Source: a virus. Taken from it: a DNA stretch of 58,379 nucleotides. Below the pieces are notes generated by a model. It was not told the DNA's origin. It saw nothing but the letters and a program-made list of their open reading frames with translations, and ran no database searches. Where the stretch lies: positions 1 through 58,379 of IMG/VR virus record IMGVR_UViG_3300020395_000009; one strand, written 5' to 3'. Positions 1-7,080 of this stretch are shown one piece after another (within the stretch, counting starts at the first letter, position 1; every line of letters begins with the position of its first letter). The position numbers and the translations under genes are program-made.

Positions 1-186
1 GCAGCAGCTTACTACGAACTAACAGGTATCCCTGTCAAGAAATTGATCACCCTTATGGTAACTCCTGGTGGTGAAGTCAAGGTGTTTGACAAAAGAAACA
101 AAGGGGATTATATTAAACTTCTGGTTCGTTATATTAAAGAGTTTGTTAGTAACCACACTGGGGCAAAAAATGACACCAAAGAATGA
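1..186 (+). CDS. PD-(D/E)XK-type exonuclease, C-terminal end (partial)
   Basis: Frame 1 is open from the first base to a TGA at 184-186 and gives 61 residues; the start lies outside the window. The piece reads like the end of phage PD-(D/E)XK exonucleases, where the last core strand and helices follow the pattern AYYELTGIPV...LITLMVTPGGEVKVF. The catalytic residues would lie upstream, so activity cannot be judged. In T4-like cyanophages an exonuclease of this kind sits beside the gp33/gp59/gp32 replication genes, which is the context here. Its end overlaps the next gene by 17 bases. The family call rests on recalled pattern similarity only. Confidence 0.6.
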   Translation, partial: AAAYYELTGIPVKKLITLMVTPGGEVKVFDKRNKGDYIKLLVRYIKEFVSNHTGAKNDTKE

Positions 187-433
187 ATTAGAAAAGGTGA
201 TGGAGAGTAAATTCTTCTGCCCTACTAAGTTTGCACAGGAGATAGAAAGTCTTGTCTTACATAATAATGACATGAATTATATTGATGCTATTGTACATTT
301 CTGTGATAAGAATGGTGTTGATGTAGAGTCAGTTCCTAAACTTATTTCTAAACCACTCAAGGAAAAAATTAAGTGTGATGCACAAGAACTTAATTTTATG
401 AAGAGAACGACTAGAGCAAAATTACCTGTTTGA
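170..433 (+). CDS. 33: gp33-like late transcription accessory protein
   Basis: An 87-residue protein, starting at the ATG at 170 (MTPKNELEKV); an in-frame ATG at 200 is a possible alternative. T4 gp33 (112 residues) bridges RNA polymerase and the sliding clamp and works with sigma factor gp55 at late promoters. The seen pattern is a short helical N-terminus, then MNYIDAIVHFCDKN and a basic C-terminus (VPKLISKPLKEKIK, RTTRAKLPV), which matches my memory of proteins annotated gp33 in T4-like cyanophages. Its presence fits the many TATAAATA-type late promoters in this window. It is short and divergent, so the assignment depends on neighbourhood as well as sequence. Confidence 0.6.
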   Translation: MTPKNELEKVMESKFFCPTKFAQEIESLVLHNNDMNYIDAIVHFCDKNGVDVESVPKLISKPLKEKIKCDAQELNFMKRTTRAKLPV

Positions 434-435
434 TC

Positions 436-624
436 ATGCCAACTAAATCTGAATTGACACACTATCGTCTCCAAGCAATGTTAAGGGAGCATAGTTTTAC
501 TGATCTTGAGTACCTTGGAGACTTGCCTGGTAAAGGTCACACATATAGAATAGGGGAGCATGAAGTTCCTGTAGATTGGATTGATGAATTGGAAGGTGTA
601 GAAGAAGAAGATGATGCCCTTTGA
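436..624 (+). CDS. small conserved cyanophage protein, unknown function
   Basis: A 62-residue protein. I chose the ATG at 436 (MPTKSELTHY); the frame also opens at a TTG at 430 that overlaps the gp33 stop. The protein is compact and acidic at its end (ELEGVEEEDDAL) and contains GKGHTYRIGEHEVPVDWID, which looks like a small beta-hairpin with a Trp-Ile core. It overlaps the gp59 start by 14 bases, so the two are probably translated together. I recognise no domain. Position between gp33 and gp59 suggests a role in replication or late transcription, but that is guilt by association. Confidence 0.6.
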   Translation: MPTKSELTHYRLQAMLREHSFTDLEYLGDLPGKGHTYRIGEHEVPVDWIDELEGVEEEDDAL

Positions 625-1201
625 TGCTTACCGTTGTTATCTCTCTCTAAAGAATCACTTTACTAAAGATAAGTATGATTATCATAAGTATGCTGGTAAA
701 ACTAGAGCAACTAGACAAGCTTTCTATAAGAGAAAGGATAGATTTTGGTTTGAGAAGTTTGCACGTCAGAAGACCGATAAAGAAGTAGAAGAATTTTTTG
801 TATCTAACTTTGTCAGTACTACTGATCCAGGTACAATGTGGATTGGTGATATGATAAAGAATGGAGAAGCAAGGTATGTTGATTGGAAAAAGAAAGTAGA
901 GTCTCTTTCATATAATTTTAAGGAAGAAACTAGTTCTCTTTTTGCTGATGGTAATTTCGATGCAATGTTTTATGTTGATGGGTCAAGGCATCCAGATATT
1001 CTGAAAGAGTATTTGGGTGGGAAGGTATCACTTGAAACTATGGTAATATGTGATAGAATATTAGGGTATAGGGAAGAGTGGGATAAGAAACTAGATGATC
1101 CTGTATGGGAAACCGTCAGTCTAAAAATCAAAAAGTATAAACCTTTCCTAAATATAAATGTATTCCGCTATAAAAAAATCTTACAGAAAGTAGTATTATG
1201 A
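611..1201 (+). CDS. 59: gp59-like loader of the replicative helicase
   Basis: A 196-residue basic protein; T4 gp59 has 217. In T4, gp59 binds fork DNA and gp32-coated single strands and loads the gp41 helicase, coupling recombination to replication. The N-terminus MMPFDAYRCYLSLKNHFTKD followed by a Lys/Arg/Tyr-rich stretch (KYDYHKYAGKTRATRQAFYKRK) is typical of cyanophage gp59 N-domains, and a helical C-terminal half follows. The gene lies two genes upstream of gp32, its functional partner, and overlaps both neighbours (14 bases before, 4 bases ATGA after), indicating coupled translation. ATG at 611 and 614 are both possible starts. Confidence 0.75.
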   Translation: MMPFDAYRCYLSLKNHFTKDKYDYHKYAGKTRATRQAFYKRKDRFWFEKFARQKTDKEVEEFFVSNFVSTTDPGTMWIGDMIKNGEARYVDWKKKVESLSYNFKEETSSLFADGNFDAMFYVDGSRHPDILKEYLGGKVSLETMVICDRILGYREEWDKKLDDPVWETVSLKIKKYKPFLNINVFRYKKILQKVVL

Positions 1202-1539
1202 GTTTTTTTCAATCTGAAGTTGTTCGTGCTGAAATGGCAGAGATTCATGAACTCCAAGAGGAGGTCTATAGTAATGTCTTTAAGTTTCTGACTATGAGTA
1301 ATGAAGATAAGGCATATCATATTGATATCCTGGAAAAACTTGTTGATAAACAACGTGTAATGTATACTCGTTTGTCTCTTTCTGATGATCCCGAAGCAAA
1401 GAAAATGAAAGAGCAGATCATTGAGTCTGCATCTATGATGGGATTTCCTAAGAATTCCGACATCAATAAGATGTGGGATGATATGAATAAGATGGTTAAG
1501 ATGATGAAACAACAGATTGACAAAGAATCTGAATCTTGA
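1198..1539 (+). CDS. DUF1825-like protein
   Basis: A 113-residue, mostly alpha-helical, charged protein. The opening MSFFQSEVVRAEM and the later pattern RLSLSDDPEAKKMKEQI...MWDDMNKMVKMMKQQIDKE resemble the cyanobacterial DUF1825 family, whose members start MxFFDSExVxxEA and carry a RFxLSxDFMA segment and a C-terminal MNxTLxRMK helix. The family is of unknown function and is largely restricted to cyanobacteria and their phages, so it supports the host assignment. The start overlaps the gp59 stop (ATGA). It lies directly upstream of gp32, suggesting a DNA replication or repair context. It is not UvsY-like in sequence as far as I can see. Confidence 0.55.
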   Translation: MSFFQSEVVRAEMAEIHELQEEVYSNVFKFLTMSNEDKAYHIDILEKLVDKQRVMYTRLSLSDDPEAKKMKEQIIESASMMGFPKNSDINKMWDDMNKMVKMMKQQIDKESES

Positions 1540-1545
1540 TAGTAT
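1517..1545 (+). promoter_or_regulatory. candidate sigma70-type promoter for gp32
   Basis: A perfect -35 hexamer TTGACA (1517-1522) is followed after 17 bases by TAGTAT (1540-1545), a 4/6 match to the -10 consensus. Transcription would start near 1552, about 30 bases before the gp32 ATG. The -35 lies inside the end of the DUF1825-like gene, so chance cannot be excluded. It would let host RNA polymerase raise gp32 expression early. Confidence 0.4.
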
Positions 1546-1583
1546 AGTAGAGTACTTAAAAGCCAAATCTAAAAACAAATCTA

Positions 1584-2489
1584 ATGTCATTTAACGACTT
1601 AAAAAAGCAGTCCTCTCTAGGATCTTTAACTCAAAAACTAGTTAAGGAAGTGGAGAAGATGAATACTACTAGTGGTGGAGGTGATGATCGCCTTTGGAAA
1701 CCAGAAGTAGATAAAACAGGTAACGGTTATGCCGTTCTCCGTTTCTTACCAGCACCAGAAGGGGAAGATATCCCTTGGGCAAAAGTGTATTCACATGCAT
1801 TTCAAGGACCAGGTGGTTGGTACATTGAAAATTCTTTGACCACAACAGGTGGCAAGGATCCAGTCTCAGAGCACAATCGTGAGCTCTGGAACAGTGGTAA
1901 TGAATCCGACAAGGATGTTGTTCGTAGACAGAAGCGTAAGCTTTCCTACTATGCAAACATCTATGTCGTAAAAGATCCTACCAATCCTCAAAATGAGGGT
2001 GGAGTATTCCTCTACAAGTTTGGTAAGAAGATCTTTGATAAGGTTATGGAAGCAATGCAACCAGAGTTTGAGGATGAAACTCCAATCAATCCTTTTGACT
2101 TCTGGCAAGGTGCAAACTTCAAGTTGAAGATTGTCAAGAAGGATGGTTACTGGAACTATGACAAGTCAGAGTTCGACGCAGTATCTCCTCTTTTAGATGA
2201 TGACGATGCACTAGAAGCATTGTGGAAGAAGCAGTATTCACTTGCTGCTGTTACCGCACCAGACCAGTTCAAGTCATATGATGACCTGAAGAAGCGTTTG
2301 GATTATGTTCTAGGACACAAACAACCTGCTCGTCGTGTAGACGAAGAGGTTTTTGAGGAAGATAATAGTCGTGGGTCATTTACTCCTGACTTTAAGAGTA
2401 AAGAACCAGTAGCTGCTGCATCCGTGGCATCTAAGTCATCTGAAGAGGATGATGCACTAAGTTATTTTCAGAAACTCGCAGAGGAGTAA
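1584..2489 (+). CDS. 32: gp32 single-stranded DNA-binding protein
   Basis: A 301-residue protein, as long as T4 gp32 (301). It coats single-stranded DNA at forks and recombination intermediates and recruits gp59 and other replication proteins. The N-terminus (MSFNDLKKQSSLGSLTQKLV) corresponds to the basic B domain for cooperativity. The core at about residues 45-215 has the cyanophage gp32 signature: RFLPAPEGEDIPWAKV, HAFQGPGGWYIENSLTT, DPVSEHNRELWNSG, KRKLSYYANIYVVKDP and INPFDFWQGANFKLKI. The tail is acidic (SSEEDDALSYFQKLAEE), as expected for the protein-interaction A domain. The stop is immediately followed by the stop of gp53 on the other strand. Confidence 0.95.
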   Translation: MSFNDLKKQSSLGSLTQKLVKEVEKMNTTSGGGDDRLWKPEVDKTGNGYAVLRFLPAPEGEDIPWAKVYSHAFQGPGGWYIENSLTTTGGKDPVSEHNRELWNSGNESDKDVVRRQKRKLSYYANIYVVKDPTNPQNEGGVFLYKFGKKIFDKVMEAMQPEFEDETPINPFDFWQGANFKLKIVKKDGYWNYDKSEFDAVSPLLDDDDALEALWKKQYSLAAVTAPDQFKSYDDLKKRLDYVLGHKQPARRVDEEVFEEDNSRGSFTPDFKSKEPVAAASVASKSSEEDDALSYFQKLAEE

Positions 2490-3155
2490 TTAATAAAGTC
2501 TAATATTTTCTCCTCTCTTAATGGTTCTACTCACATACTGGGTGGAACCATTTTTATATGGCATAATATCTTGCATGTCATCTAAAACTATTCCTAGATA
2601 TCTTTCTTTAAGTATAAATATATTTCTTTTTTTATTCTCTTGTTCTTCTTCATACTCATAGTTTGTTACTGCTTTGACAGCATCTTGTACTGTTACTAAT
2701 GAGTCCTGATAGTAATCATAGTATTCAGTTTTATAATCAGATGCTACATACAAACCTGCTGGTACTATAACAACACCTTGACTATTAGTTACTTCAGTTG
2801 TTTCATAATGATGTATGCCAGAATATAAATTCTCATAATTTTTATATCTACTTAGGAGTAGTTTATCAAAATCATTTTGTGGGAGTGGCCATTCTGTTTG
2901 TATATTAACTATATTATTTGACAGTAATATGATCCAATCTAAATCTGGATTATTATATACCTCAAATGCTACATTATCTGGTCTATCATCTCCTGAAATT
3001 TGATATTTTGTAAAGACTGTTACATCCTGGAAAATATCATTTCTAAGTTTTCCTTTCTTAAAAAGATTTTTTACTTTAACGTAATCAGATATCTTAGACT
3101 CAGGAAGCCTACTTACATAATCAAAATCTGGAACCTGTCTGAAATACTTTTTCAT
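2490..3155 (-). CDS. 53: gp53-like baseplate wedge subunit
   Basis: A 221-residue protein; T4 gp53 has 196. In T4, gp53 is added to the gp10-gp7-gp8-gp6 wedge and connects wedges into the baseplate ring. Seen here are the N-terminal YFRQVPDFDYVSRLPESK, a central DRPDNVAFEVYNNPDLDWIIL (typical of gp53-family proteins, where Asp-Trp-Ile follows a Tyr-Asn-Asn turn) and WPLPQNDFDKLL. It follows gp48 by 3 bases on the same strand and is the last gene of the minus-strand block. Its stop abuts the gp32 stop, and its last codons contain the gp32 terminator. Confidence 0.8.
   Translation of the reverse strand: MKKYFRQVPDFDYVSRLPESKISDYVKVKNLFKKGKLRNDIFQDVTVFTKYQISGDDRPDNVAFEVYNNPDLDWIILLSNNIVNIQTEWPLPQNDFDKLLLSRYKNYENLYSGIHHYETTEVTNSQGVVIVPAGLYVASDYKTEYYDYYQDSLVTVQDAVKAVTNYEYEEEQENKKRNIFILKERYLGIVLDDMQDIMPYKNGSTQYVSRTIKRGENIRLY
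2520..2555 (+). terminator. intrinsic terminator of gp32, inside gp53 coding sequence
   Basis: A 14-pair stem (2520-2533 with 2539-2552, including two G-T pairs) with the 5-base loop CATAC runs into a T tract (2551-2555). It lies 31 bases past the gp32 stop. The same bases encode the C-terminus of gp53 on the opposite strand. Reading the minus strand, no T-run follows the hairpin, so it should stop gp32 transcripts but not gp53 transcripts. Confidence 0.75.
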
Positions 3156-3158
3156 TTT

Positions 3159-4478
3159 TTAAAAACCTATTGAAGTGCTTCCATCATAATCAGTAGCGAA
3201 TACTGGTTCTGTCTCTCCAAATCCTAATGTAATTTCATATGCAGTCATTACACCATCACGAAAAGTGGAATAGTTTCCATCTGGTGTGTAATTAACATTG
3301 CAGGATTGTAAAGCACATTCCTTAAACTTATTAAGGAACTTATGTTCTTTACCTTTATGTAAGTACTTTAACATCCATGTATTGGGAGCCTTTAGGAACA
3401 ATCCATTCTGGTGTTTTTGTGGAGCCATTCCTTGCTTAAAGAATCTAATAACTGATATTAATGTTTTTGCTTCTTTAGCATTTCTTGGAGAAAACTTAAA
3501 TGTAAATCCAAAACTACGTAATTGGGGACCACCAAATAATAATTCCATATTAGGATTCATTACAACCCCTTCAGTTCTTGCTAGAAATTGTGCGGAGTCT
3601 GTACCTGTTGCTGCTTTTACTACTTCTGCTTTAAGTGCTGTCTTTGCAGCCTTCATGTTTTCTTCATTAATAGCTTCTCTAACTCCACTACCATCACCTT
3701 CTAATGCTTTACTTGCAGCAGCACCTGCTAGTGCTTGAGCAGAAGTCATGGTTTGTTCACCCCAGTTAACTGCATTAGAATCATTAATACCACCAGGAAT
3801 AGGAAGGGTGACTGATCCTTCTGTAAATTCCATCATACCTTTCTGTGATAAACCTGATATGTTCTTTCCACTAACATCAAATTTTCTAGGTCTAAATTTA
3901 ATCATCTTAAATTGTATTACATCTTGATCATCTGATCTTAATGCTTCGGGGAAAACTAAGTTTTTACCAGCACCACCTCCACCACTACCTTTAACTCCAA
4001 ACGCACCGAATAAACTATTAGTAATATCGGAGAGATTCATATTTGATGTTGGATTAGATGAGTCTCCTGTTTCATCAGATCCTTTTGCTTTATTTGGCCA
4101 TAATAGATCTAAGGTATTTGCTGTGGCTACAGAAGGATCTACTCCCAATGCTTGTTGTGATTTATTTGCTACTATTGTTGCCGATTCTTTTACTGATTTT
4201 ATTCCTTCAGGACTTGAGAAAAACTTTCCTTCATCTGTACTTGTACCAGAATTTTCTGTTGCTGTAAATACTCCTGTCTTTGGATCTATAGTTCCTATTT
4301 CTCTATCTTCAGACTCTGATCCACTTGGTACATAAGCACCCTCTACATTAGGATCCGCTACTGTAGTACTCTTAAGAGTTATTTCTCCAGTTATTGAATC
4401 TATTTTAGTATAGTATGGGCAGTTCTTCAGATGCGAGTAAGAAAAATTACCACTATCTCTGCTTCCGTATGTTGCCAT
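3159..4478 (-). CDS. 48: gp48-like tail tube cap / baseplate protein
   Basis: A 439-residue protein; T4 gp48 has 364. T4 gp48 sits on the hub and, with gp54, starts tail tube polymerisation. The N-terminal 170 residues are variable and Ser/Thr/Gly-rich. The C-terminal half holds the tube-like fold signature: QFKMIKFRPRKF, LLFGGPQLRSFGFTFKFSPR, EAKTLISVIRFFKQGMAP, LKAPNTWMLKYL, ECALQSCNVNYTPDGNYSTF and a closing ITLGFGETEP. This matches cyanophage gp48 annotations. A late-promoter-like AATAAATA lies 14 bases upstream on the minus strand, overlapping the end of the preceding gene. Confidence 0.8.
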   Translation of the reverse strand: MATYGSRDSGNFSYSHLKNCPYYTKIDSITGEITLKSTTVADPNVEGAYVPSGSESEDREIGTIDPKTGVFTATENSGTSTDEGKFFSSPEGIKSVKESATIVANKSQQALGVDPSVATANTLDLLWPNKAKGSDETGDSSNPTSNMNLSDITNSLFGAFGVKGSGGGGAGKNLVFPEALRSDDQDVIQFKMIKFRPRKFDVSGKNISGLSQKGMMEFTEGSVTLPIPGGINDSNAVNWGEQTMTSAQALAGAAASKALEGDGSGVREAINEENMKAAKTALKAEVVKAATGTDSAQFLARTEGVVMNPNMELLFGGPQLRSFGFTFKFSPRNAKEAKTLISVIRFFKQGMAPQKHQNGLFLKAPNTWMLKYLHKGKEHKFLNKFKECALQSCNVNYTPDGNYSTFRDGVMTAYEITLGFGETEPVFATDYDGSTSIGF

Positions 4479-4490
4479 TCGACAAGGTTT

Positions 4491-4892
4491 TTATTTATTT
4501 AGGATAAATTTTCCATATGGTATTGCCATTAGGTCATCAAGCTCATTATATTGAACAATATATAATTGTCCTGCTAACTCTTGCCATGTATAGTTTCTAG
4601 ATTGTCTCCAATGAAAGTTGATACCCTTGAATCCCCATTGCTCTATTGAAGTACATGCAATGAGTGGGTGTTGATCATATGCTTTACCAGGAGTTTTAGC
4701 ATTATATACAAAGGTATAGAATTTTCCTACTTCTGGTATAGGTGTCACAGTATCATTTAATAACTCCATTATTTCTAGCATCATTTCTTCAGGGTCATCG
4801 GTTCTGAGGTTTATATCATTCCCTACGATCCTGTTTATATTTTGATCAAATTCTGGATCAAATACAAATTCTTTACCAGGAGTATTTGTCAT
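4491..4892 (-). CDS. conserved myovirus protein of unknown function
   Basis: A 133-residue acidic protein that overlaps the gp4 stop by 4 bases (ATGA) and precedes gp48 by 12 bases. The C-terminal two-thirds has a distinctive aromatic pattern: GKFYTFVYNAKTPG, YDQHPLIACTS, WGFKGINFHWRQSRNYTWQE and VQYNELDDL. I recognise this as a protein kept in the gp4-gp48 neighbourhood of T4-like cyanophages but know no function. A globular beta-rich fold is likely. A baseplate or head-completion accessory role is inferred only from the neighbours. Confidence 0.65.
   Translation of the reverse strand: MTNTPGKEFVFDPEFDQNINRIVGNDINLRTDDPEEMMLEIMELLNDTVTPIPEVGKFYTFVYNAKTPGKAYDQHPLIACTSIEQWGFKGINFHWRQSRNYTWQELAGQLYIVQYNELDDLMAIPYGKFILNK
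4492..4499 (-). promoter_or_regulatory. candidate late promoter upstream of gp48
   Basis: The minus strand reads AATAAATA, one base from the T4 late consensus TATAAATA. It overlaps the stop codon of the preceding gene and is 14 bases from the gp48 ATG, so the leader would be very short. AT-rich DNA makes chance occurrence likely. Confidence 0.3.
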
Positions 4893-5332
4893 GATCTTAA
4901 TCCTAGTTCTCTTTCTGTTATAATCTTAAACTCAACTCCATGATCTTTACACCATTCATTTGCTGCTACCCATTTTGCTTGGTTAACTGCATAGGTTTTG
5001 CATTCGTACATGTATGATTTAGTCACATTCTTTCTTTTCTTTGGTGGTTTTGTTTGCTTAAATGGTTTGACTTCTATTACATAGGTTCTAATTTTACCTG
5101 TGTTCTCTTTTACTTTCATAATAAAGTCTGGATAGTATCTACGTGCTTTTCCATCAGGAGCACGGTAGGGTATAAAGAATTCTTCACTTCCCCACTCTAC
5201 AATATTCTCATTTAGATCACAGTAGTTACAGAATCTTTCTTCCCAAGAACTACGACAGATAATATTATTAATATTACCTTTATATTTCCTTGGATTTGAT
5301 GGTTTATATAAACTCTTTTTACTTTCGGCCAT
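4889..5332 (-). CDS. 4: gp4-like head completion protein
   Basis: A 147-residue protein from ATG 5332 (MAESKKSLYK); T4 gp4 has about 150. T4 gp4 completes DNA-filled heads before tail joining and has an endonuclease-like fold. The order of motifs fits: NPRKYKGNINNIICRSSWEERFC, then NIVEWGSEEFFIPY, DGKARRYYPDFIMK and TYVIEVKPFKQTKPPKK. The E-(x)n-PDF-(x)n-EVKP arrangement is the PD-(D/E)XK nuclease pattern. The frame extends to a TTG at 5371, but a minus-strand late promoter (5356-5363) lies inside that extension, so the ATG at 5332 is preferred. Confidence 0.85.
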   Translation of the reverse strand: MAESKKSLYKPSNPRKYKGNINNIICRSSWEERFCNYCDLNENIVEWGSEEFFIPYRAPDGKARRYYPDFIMKVKENTGKIRTYVIEVKPFKQTKPPKKRKNVTKSYMYECKTYAVNQAKWVAANEWCKDHGVEFKIITERELGLRS

Positions 5333-5355
5333 ACATAATATATAAGGTAAAAAAT

Positions 5356-5363
5356 TATTTATA
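5356..5363 (-). promoter_or_regulatory. T4-type late promoter for the gp4-gp53 block
   Basis: The minus strand reads a perfect TATAAATA. Transcription would start about 10 bases on, leaving a short leader to the gp4 ATG at 5332. It lies in the divergent region between gp4 (-) and the tube initiator gene (+). Confidence 0.6.
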
Positions 5364-5364
5364 G

Positions 5365-6126
5365 ATGGCAAGTCCCAAGTCAGTCACGCAGATTAAAAAT
5401 AGTTTGCTTAGTCCATCTCTAACCTCTCATTTTGAGGTGGAAATTCCTGTACCAACTAATCTTCGATCTACGTTAGGAACAAATCAAGAACAGTTAAATT
5501 TGTTGTGCTCTGAAGCAAGTCTTCCAGGTTCTTCCCTTGCAACTACTGAGATACAGAATTCATTTCATGGGGTAACTGAGAGACATGCATATAGAAGAAT
5601 ATATGATGACAGAATTGATCTAACTTTTTATGTAGATTCTGGTAACTATACTCCTATTAGATTTTTTGAGAATTGGATATCATATATTGTAGGTGAGACT
5701 AATAGAGATCAATTGATGAATACAAATTATTATTATAGAAGTCAATATCCTGATGAGTATATTGCTAATCAAGGGTTAAAGGTTAGAAAGTTTGAGAGGG
5801 ATTATGGTAGATCTATAGAGTATGAATTTGTTAGAGCATATCCTTTGGCAATAACATCTATGCCAGTTACATATGAAGGATCTAGTTTAATGACATGCAA
5901 TGTATCAATGACATATATTAGATACGTTGCACGACCACTTAATACTCCTCCTATTACTATACCAACACCAGGACAGCAAGCAGGTTTTAATATTGGAGGA
6001 TTTCTTGGTGGTATAGCAGCTAATTTAGTTGATAGTGTTGTTGATAAGGCAACAGGTAATGATGCATTAGGAGATCTTGCTGGAAATATTGTAGGAACAA
6101 ATGTTGCAAATGCAATTAACAATTAA
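5365..6126 (+). CDS. 54: gp54-like baseplate tail-tube initiator
   Basis: A 253-residue protein with a tail-tube-like fold signature. The N-terminal LTSHFEVEIPVP, LNLLCSEASLPGSSLAT, NSFHGVTERHAYRRIYDDRIDLTFYVD and RFFENWISYIV, followed by RDYGRSIEYEFVRAYPLAITSMPV and LMTCNVSMTYIRYV, match the T4-like tube/initiator family. The C-terminal 50 residues are Gly/Ala-rich. T4 gp54 (320 residues) caps the hub above gp48 and nucleates the tube, so its position opposite gp48 is sensible. The main alternative is another tail tube paralogue (gp19 type), but the adjacency to gp48/gp53 and the hub genes favours the initiator. Confidence 0.65.
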   Translation: MASPKSVTQIKNSLLSPSLTSHFEVEIPVPTNLRSTLGTNQEQLNLLCSEASLPGSSLATTEIQNSFHGVTERHAYRRIYDDRIDLTFYVDSGNYTPIRFFENWISYIVGETNRDQLMNTNYYYRSQYPDEYIANQGLKVRKFERDYGRSIEYEFVRAYPLAITSMPVTYEGSSLMTCNVSMTYIRYVARPLNTPPITIPTPGQQAGFNIGGFLGGIAANLVDSVVDKATGNDALGDLAGNIVGTNVANAINN

Positions 6127-6140
6127 TCTATATAAACCCC

Positions 6141-6148
6141 TATAAATA
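6141..6148 (+). promoter_or_regulatory. T4-type late promoter upstream of gp26
   Basis: Perfect TATAAATA in the 49-base gap before gp26; the ATG follows 28 bases after the box. It probably drives the hub and tape-measure genes. Confidence 0.65.
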
Positions 6149-6175
6149 AAGTACACTGAATTGTATTAGGATATT

Positions 6176-6895
6176 ATGCCTTTACCAAAAATTGCGACTC
6201 CTACCTATGAGTTGGAGCTACCATCTTCTGGAGAGACAATTAAATATAGACCTTTCCTTGTGAAAGAGGAAAAGGTTTTAGTTATTGCTCTTGAAAGTGA
6301 AGACAATAAAGAAATAACAAATGCTATTAAAGCAGTATTAAAGAGTTGTGTTCTTACAAAAGGAATTAAAGTAGAGAAACTTCCTACTTTTGATATTGAA
6401 TATCTGTTCCTCAACATTCGTGGTAAGTCTGTTGGAGAAGAGATTGAAGTTAATATTATTTGTCCTGATGATGAGAAGACTCAGGTTCCAGTCTTTATTG
6501 ATCTAGATGATATTCAAGTTCAGAAGAGTGATGAACATACCAATAAGGTAAAAGTTGATGATGATATTATGATGGAGATGTCTTATCCTTCATTGGATCA
6601 GTTCATTAAAAATAATTTTGATTTTGATGAGAAGAATGCAATGGCACAATCATTCGAGTTGATTGCAACTTGTATTGATAAGATCTATACCCAAGATGAG
6701 GTATGGGCAGCTGCTGATTGCACAAAGAAAGAGATGAATGAGTTTCTTGAGTCAATGAATTCAACTCAGTTTAAGGAAATTGAGAAGTTCTTTGAGACTA
6801 TGCCTAAGTTATCTCATACTATTCAAGTAACTAATCCCAAGACTAAGAAGAAAAGTGAAGTGGTACTTGAGGGATTAGCATCTTTTTTCGGGTAG
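6176..6895 (+). CDS. 26: gp26-like baseplate hub assembly protein
   Basis: A 239-residue protein; T4 gp26 has 208. The family is needed for hub assembly and behaves like a tail assembly chaperone encoded just upstream of the tape measure genes. Signatures seen: MPLPKIATPTYELELPSSG, IKYRPFLVKEEKVLVIALES, IDIEYLFLNIRGKSVGE-like segment (FDIEYLFLNIRGKSVGEE), VNIICPDDEKTQVPV and a helical C-terminal third. Its last codons read TCT TTT TTC GGG TAG: a T TTT TTC heptamer in the reading frame, with the next gene in the -1 frame. See the frameshift entry. Confidence 0.85.
   Translation: MPLPKIATPTYELELPSSGETIKYRPFLVKEEKVLVIALESEDNKEITNAIKAVLKSCVLTKGIKVEKLPTFDIEYLFLNIRGKSVGEEIEVNIICPDDEKTQVPVFIDLDDIQVQKSDEHTNKVKVDDDIMMEMSYPSLDQFIKNNFDFDEKNAMAQSFELIATCIDKIYTQDEVWAAADCTKKEMNEFLESMNSTQFKEIEKFFETMPKLSHTIQVTNPKTKKKSEVVLEGLASFFG
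6883..6889 (+). promoter_or_regulatory. candidate -1 ribosomal frameshift site
   Basis: T TTT TTC has the form X XXY YYZ in the gp26 frame and ends 3 bases before the stop codon. A -1 slip would continue as CGG GTA GCA ATG into the 60-residue gene that starts at 6898, with no intervening stop. This mirrors the G/G-T chaperone arrangement before tape measure genes in other tailed phages. No experimental support; the downstream gene also has its own ATG codons. Confidence 0.4.
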
Positions 6896-6897
6896 CA

Positions 6898-7080
6898 ATG
6901 GTGCATATGAATCTGGAGAATTACTTCAGATTAAATTTTGCTTTGATGCAGTACCATAAATATAGCTTGACAGAGATTGAGAATATGATGCCTTGGGAAC
7001 GAGACATTTATGTGGGTCTTCTCCAACAACATCTTGAGGAAGAAGAACTAAAACAAAAGCAGAAAAACTCTAATGCCTAG
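6898..7080 (+). CDS. small gp51-like / tail assembly chaperone-like protein
   Basis: Sixty residues from ATG 6898 or 57 from ATG 6907 (MNLENYFRLN). The pattern is a Tyr/Phe-rich helix, then ENMMPWERDIYVGLLQQHLEEEE and a charged tail. A short protein with an MPWERxIY helix follows gp26 in other T4-like cyanophages; I believe some are labelled gp51-like hub assembly proteins, but I am not sure. It sits between gp26 and the tape-measure-like gene, the place of the T part of tail assembly chaperones, and is in the -1 frame relative to gp26. It overlaps the next start by 8 bases. It may be translated alone, as a gp26 fusion, or both. Confidence 0.55.
   Translation: MVHMNLENYFRLNFALMQYHKYSLTEIENMMPWERDIYVGLLQQHLEEEELKQKQKNSNA

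Noticed and set aside
3298-3738. 146-codon plus-strand frame inside gp48
   Set aside because: Fully antisense to a clear gp48 gene and without a domain pattern.
5333-5371. Longer gp4 starting at TTG 5371
   Set aside because: It would include the minus-strand TATAAATA and run past the start of the divergent gene; ATG 5332 matches the usual gp4 length.
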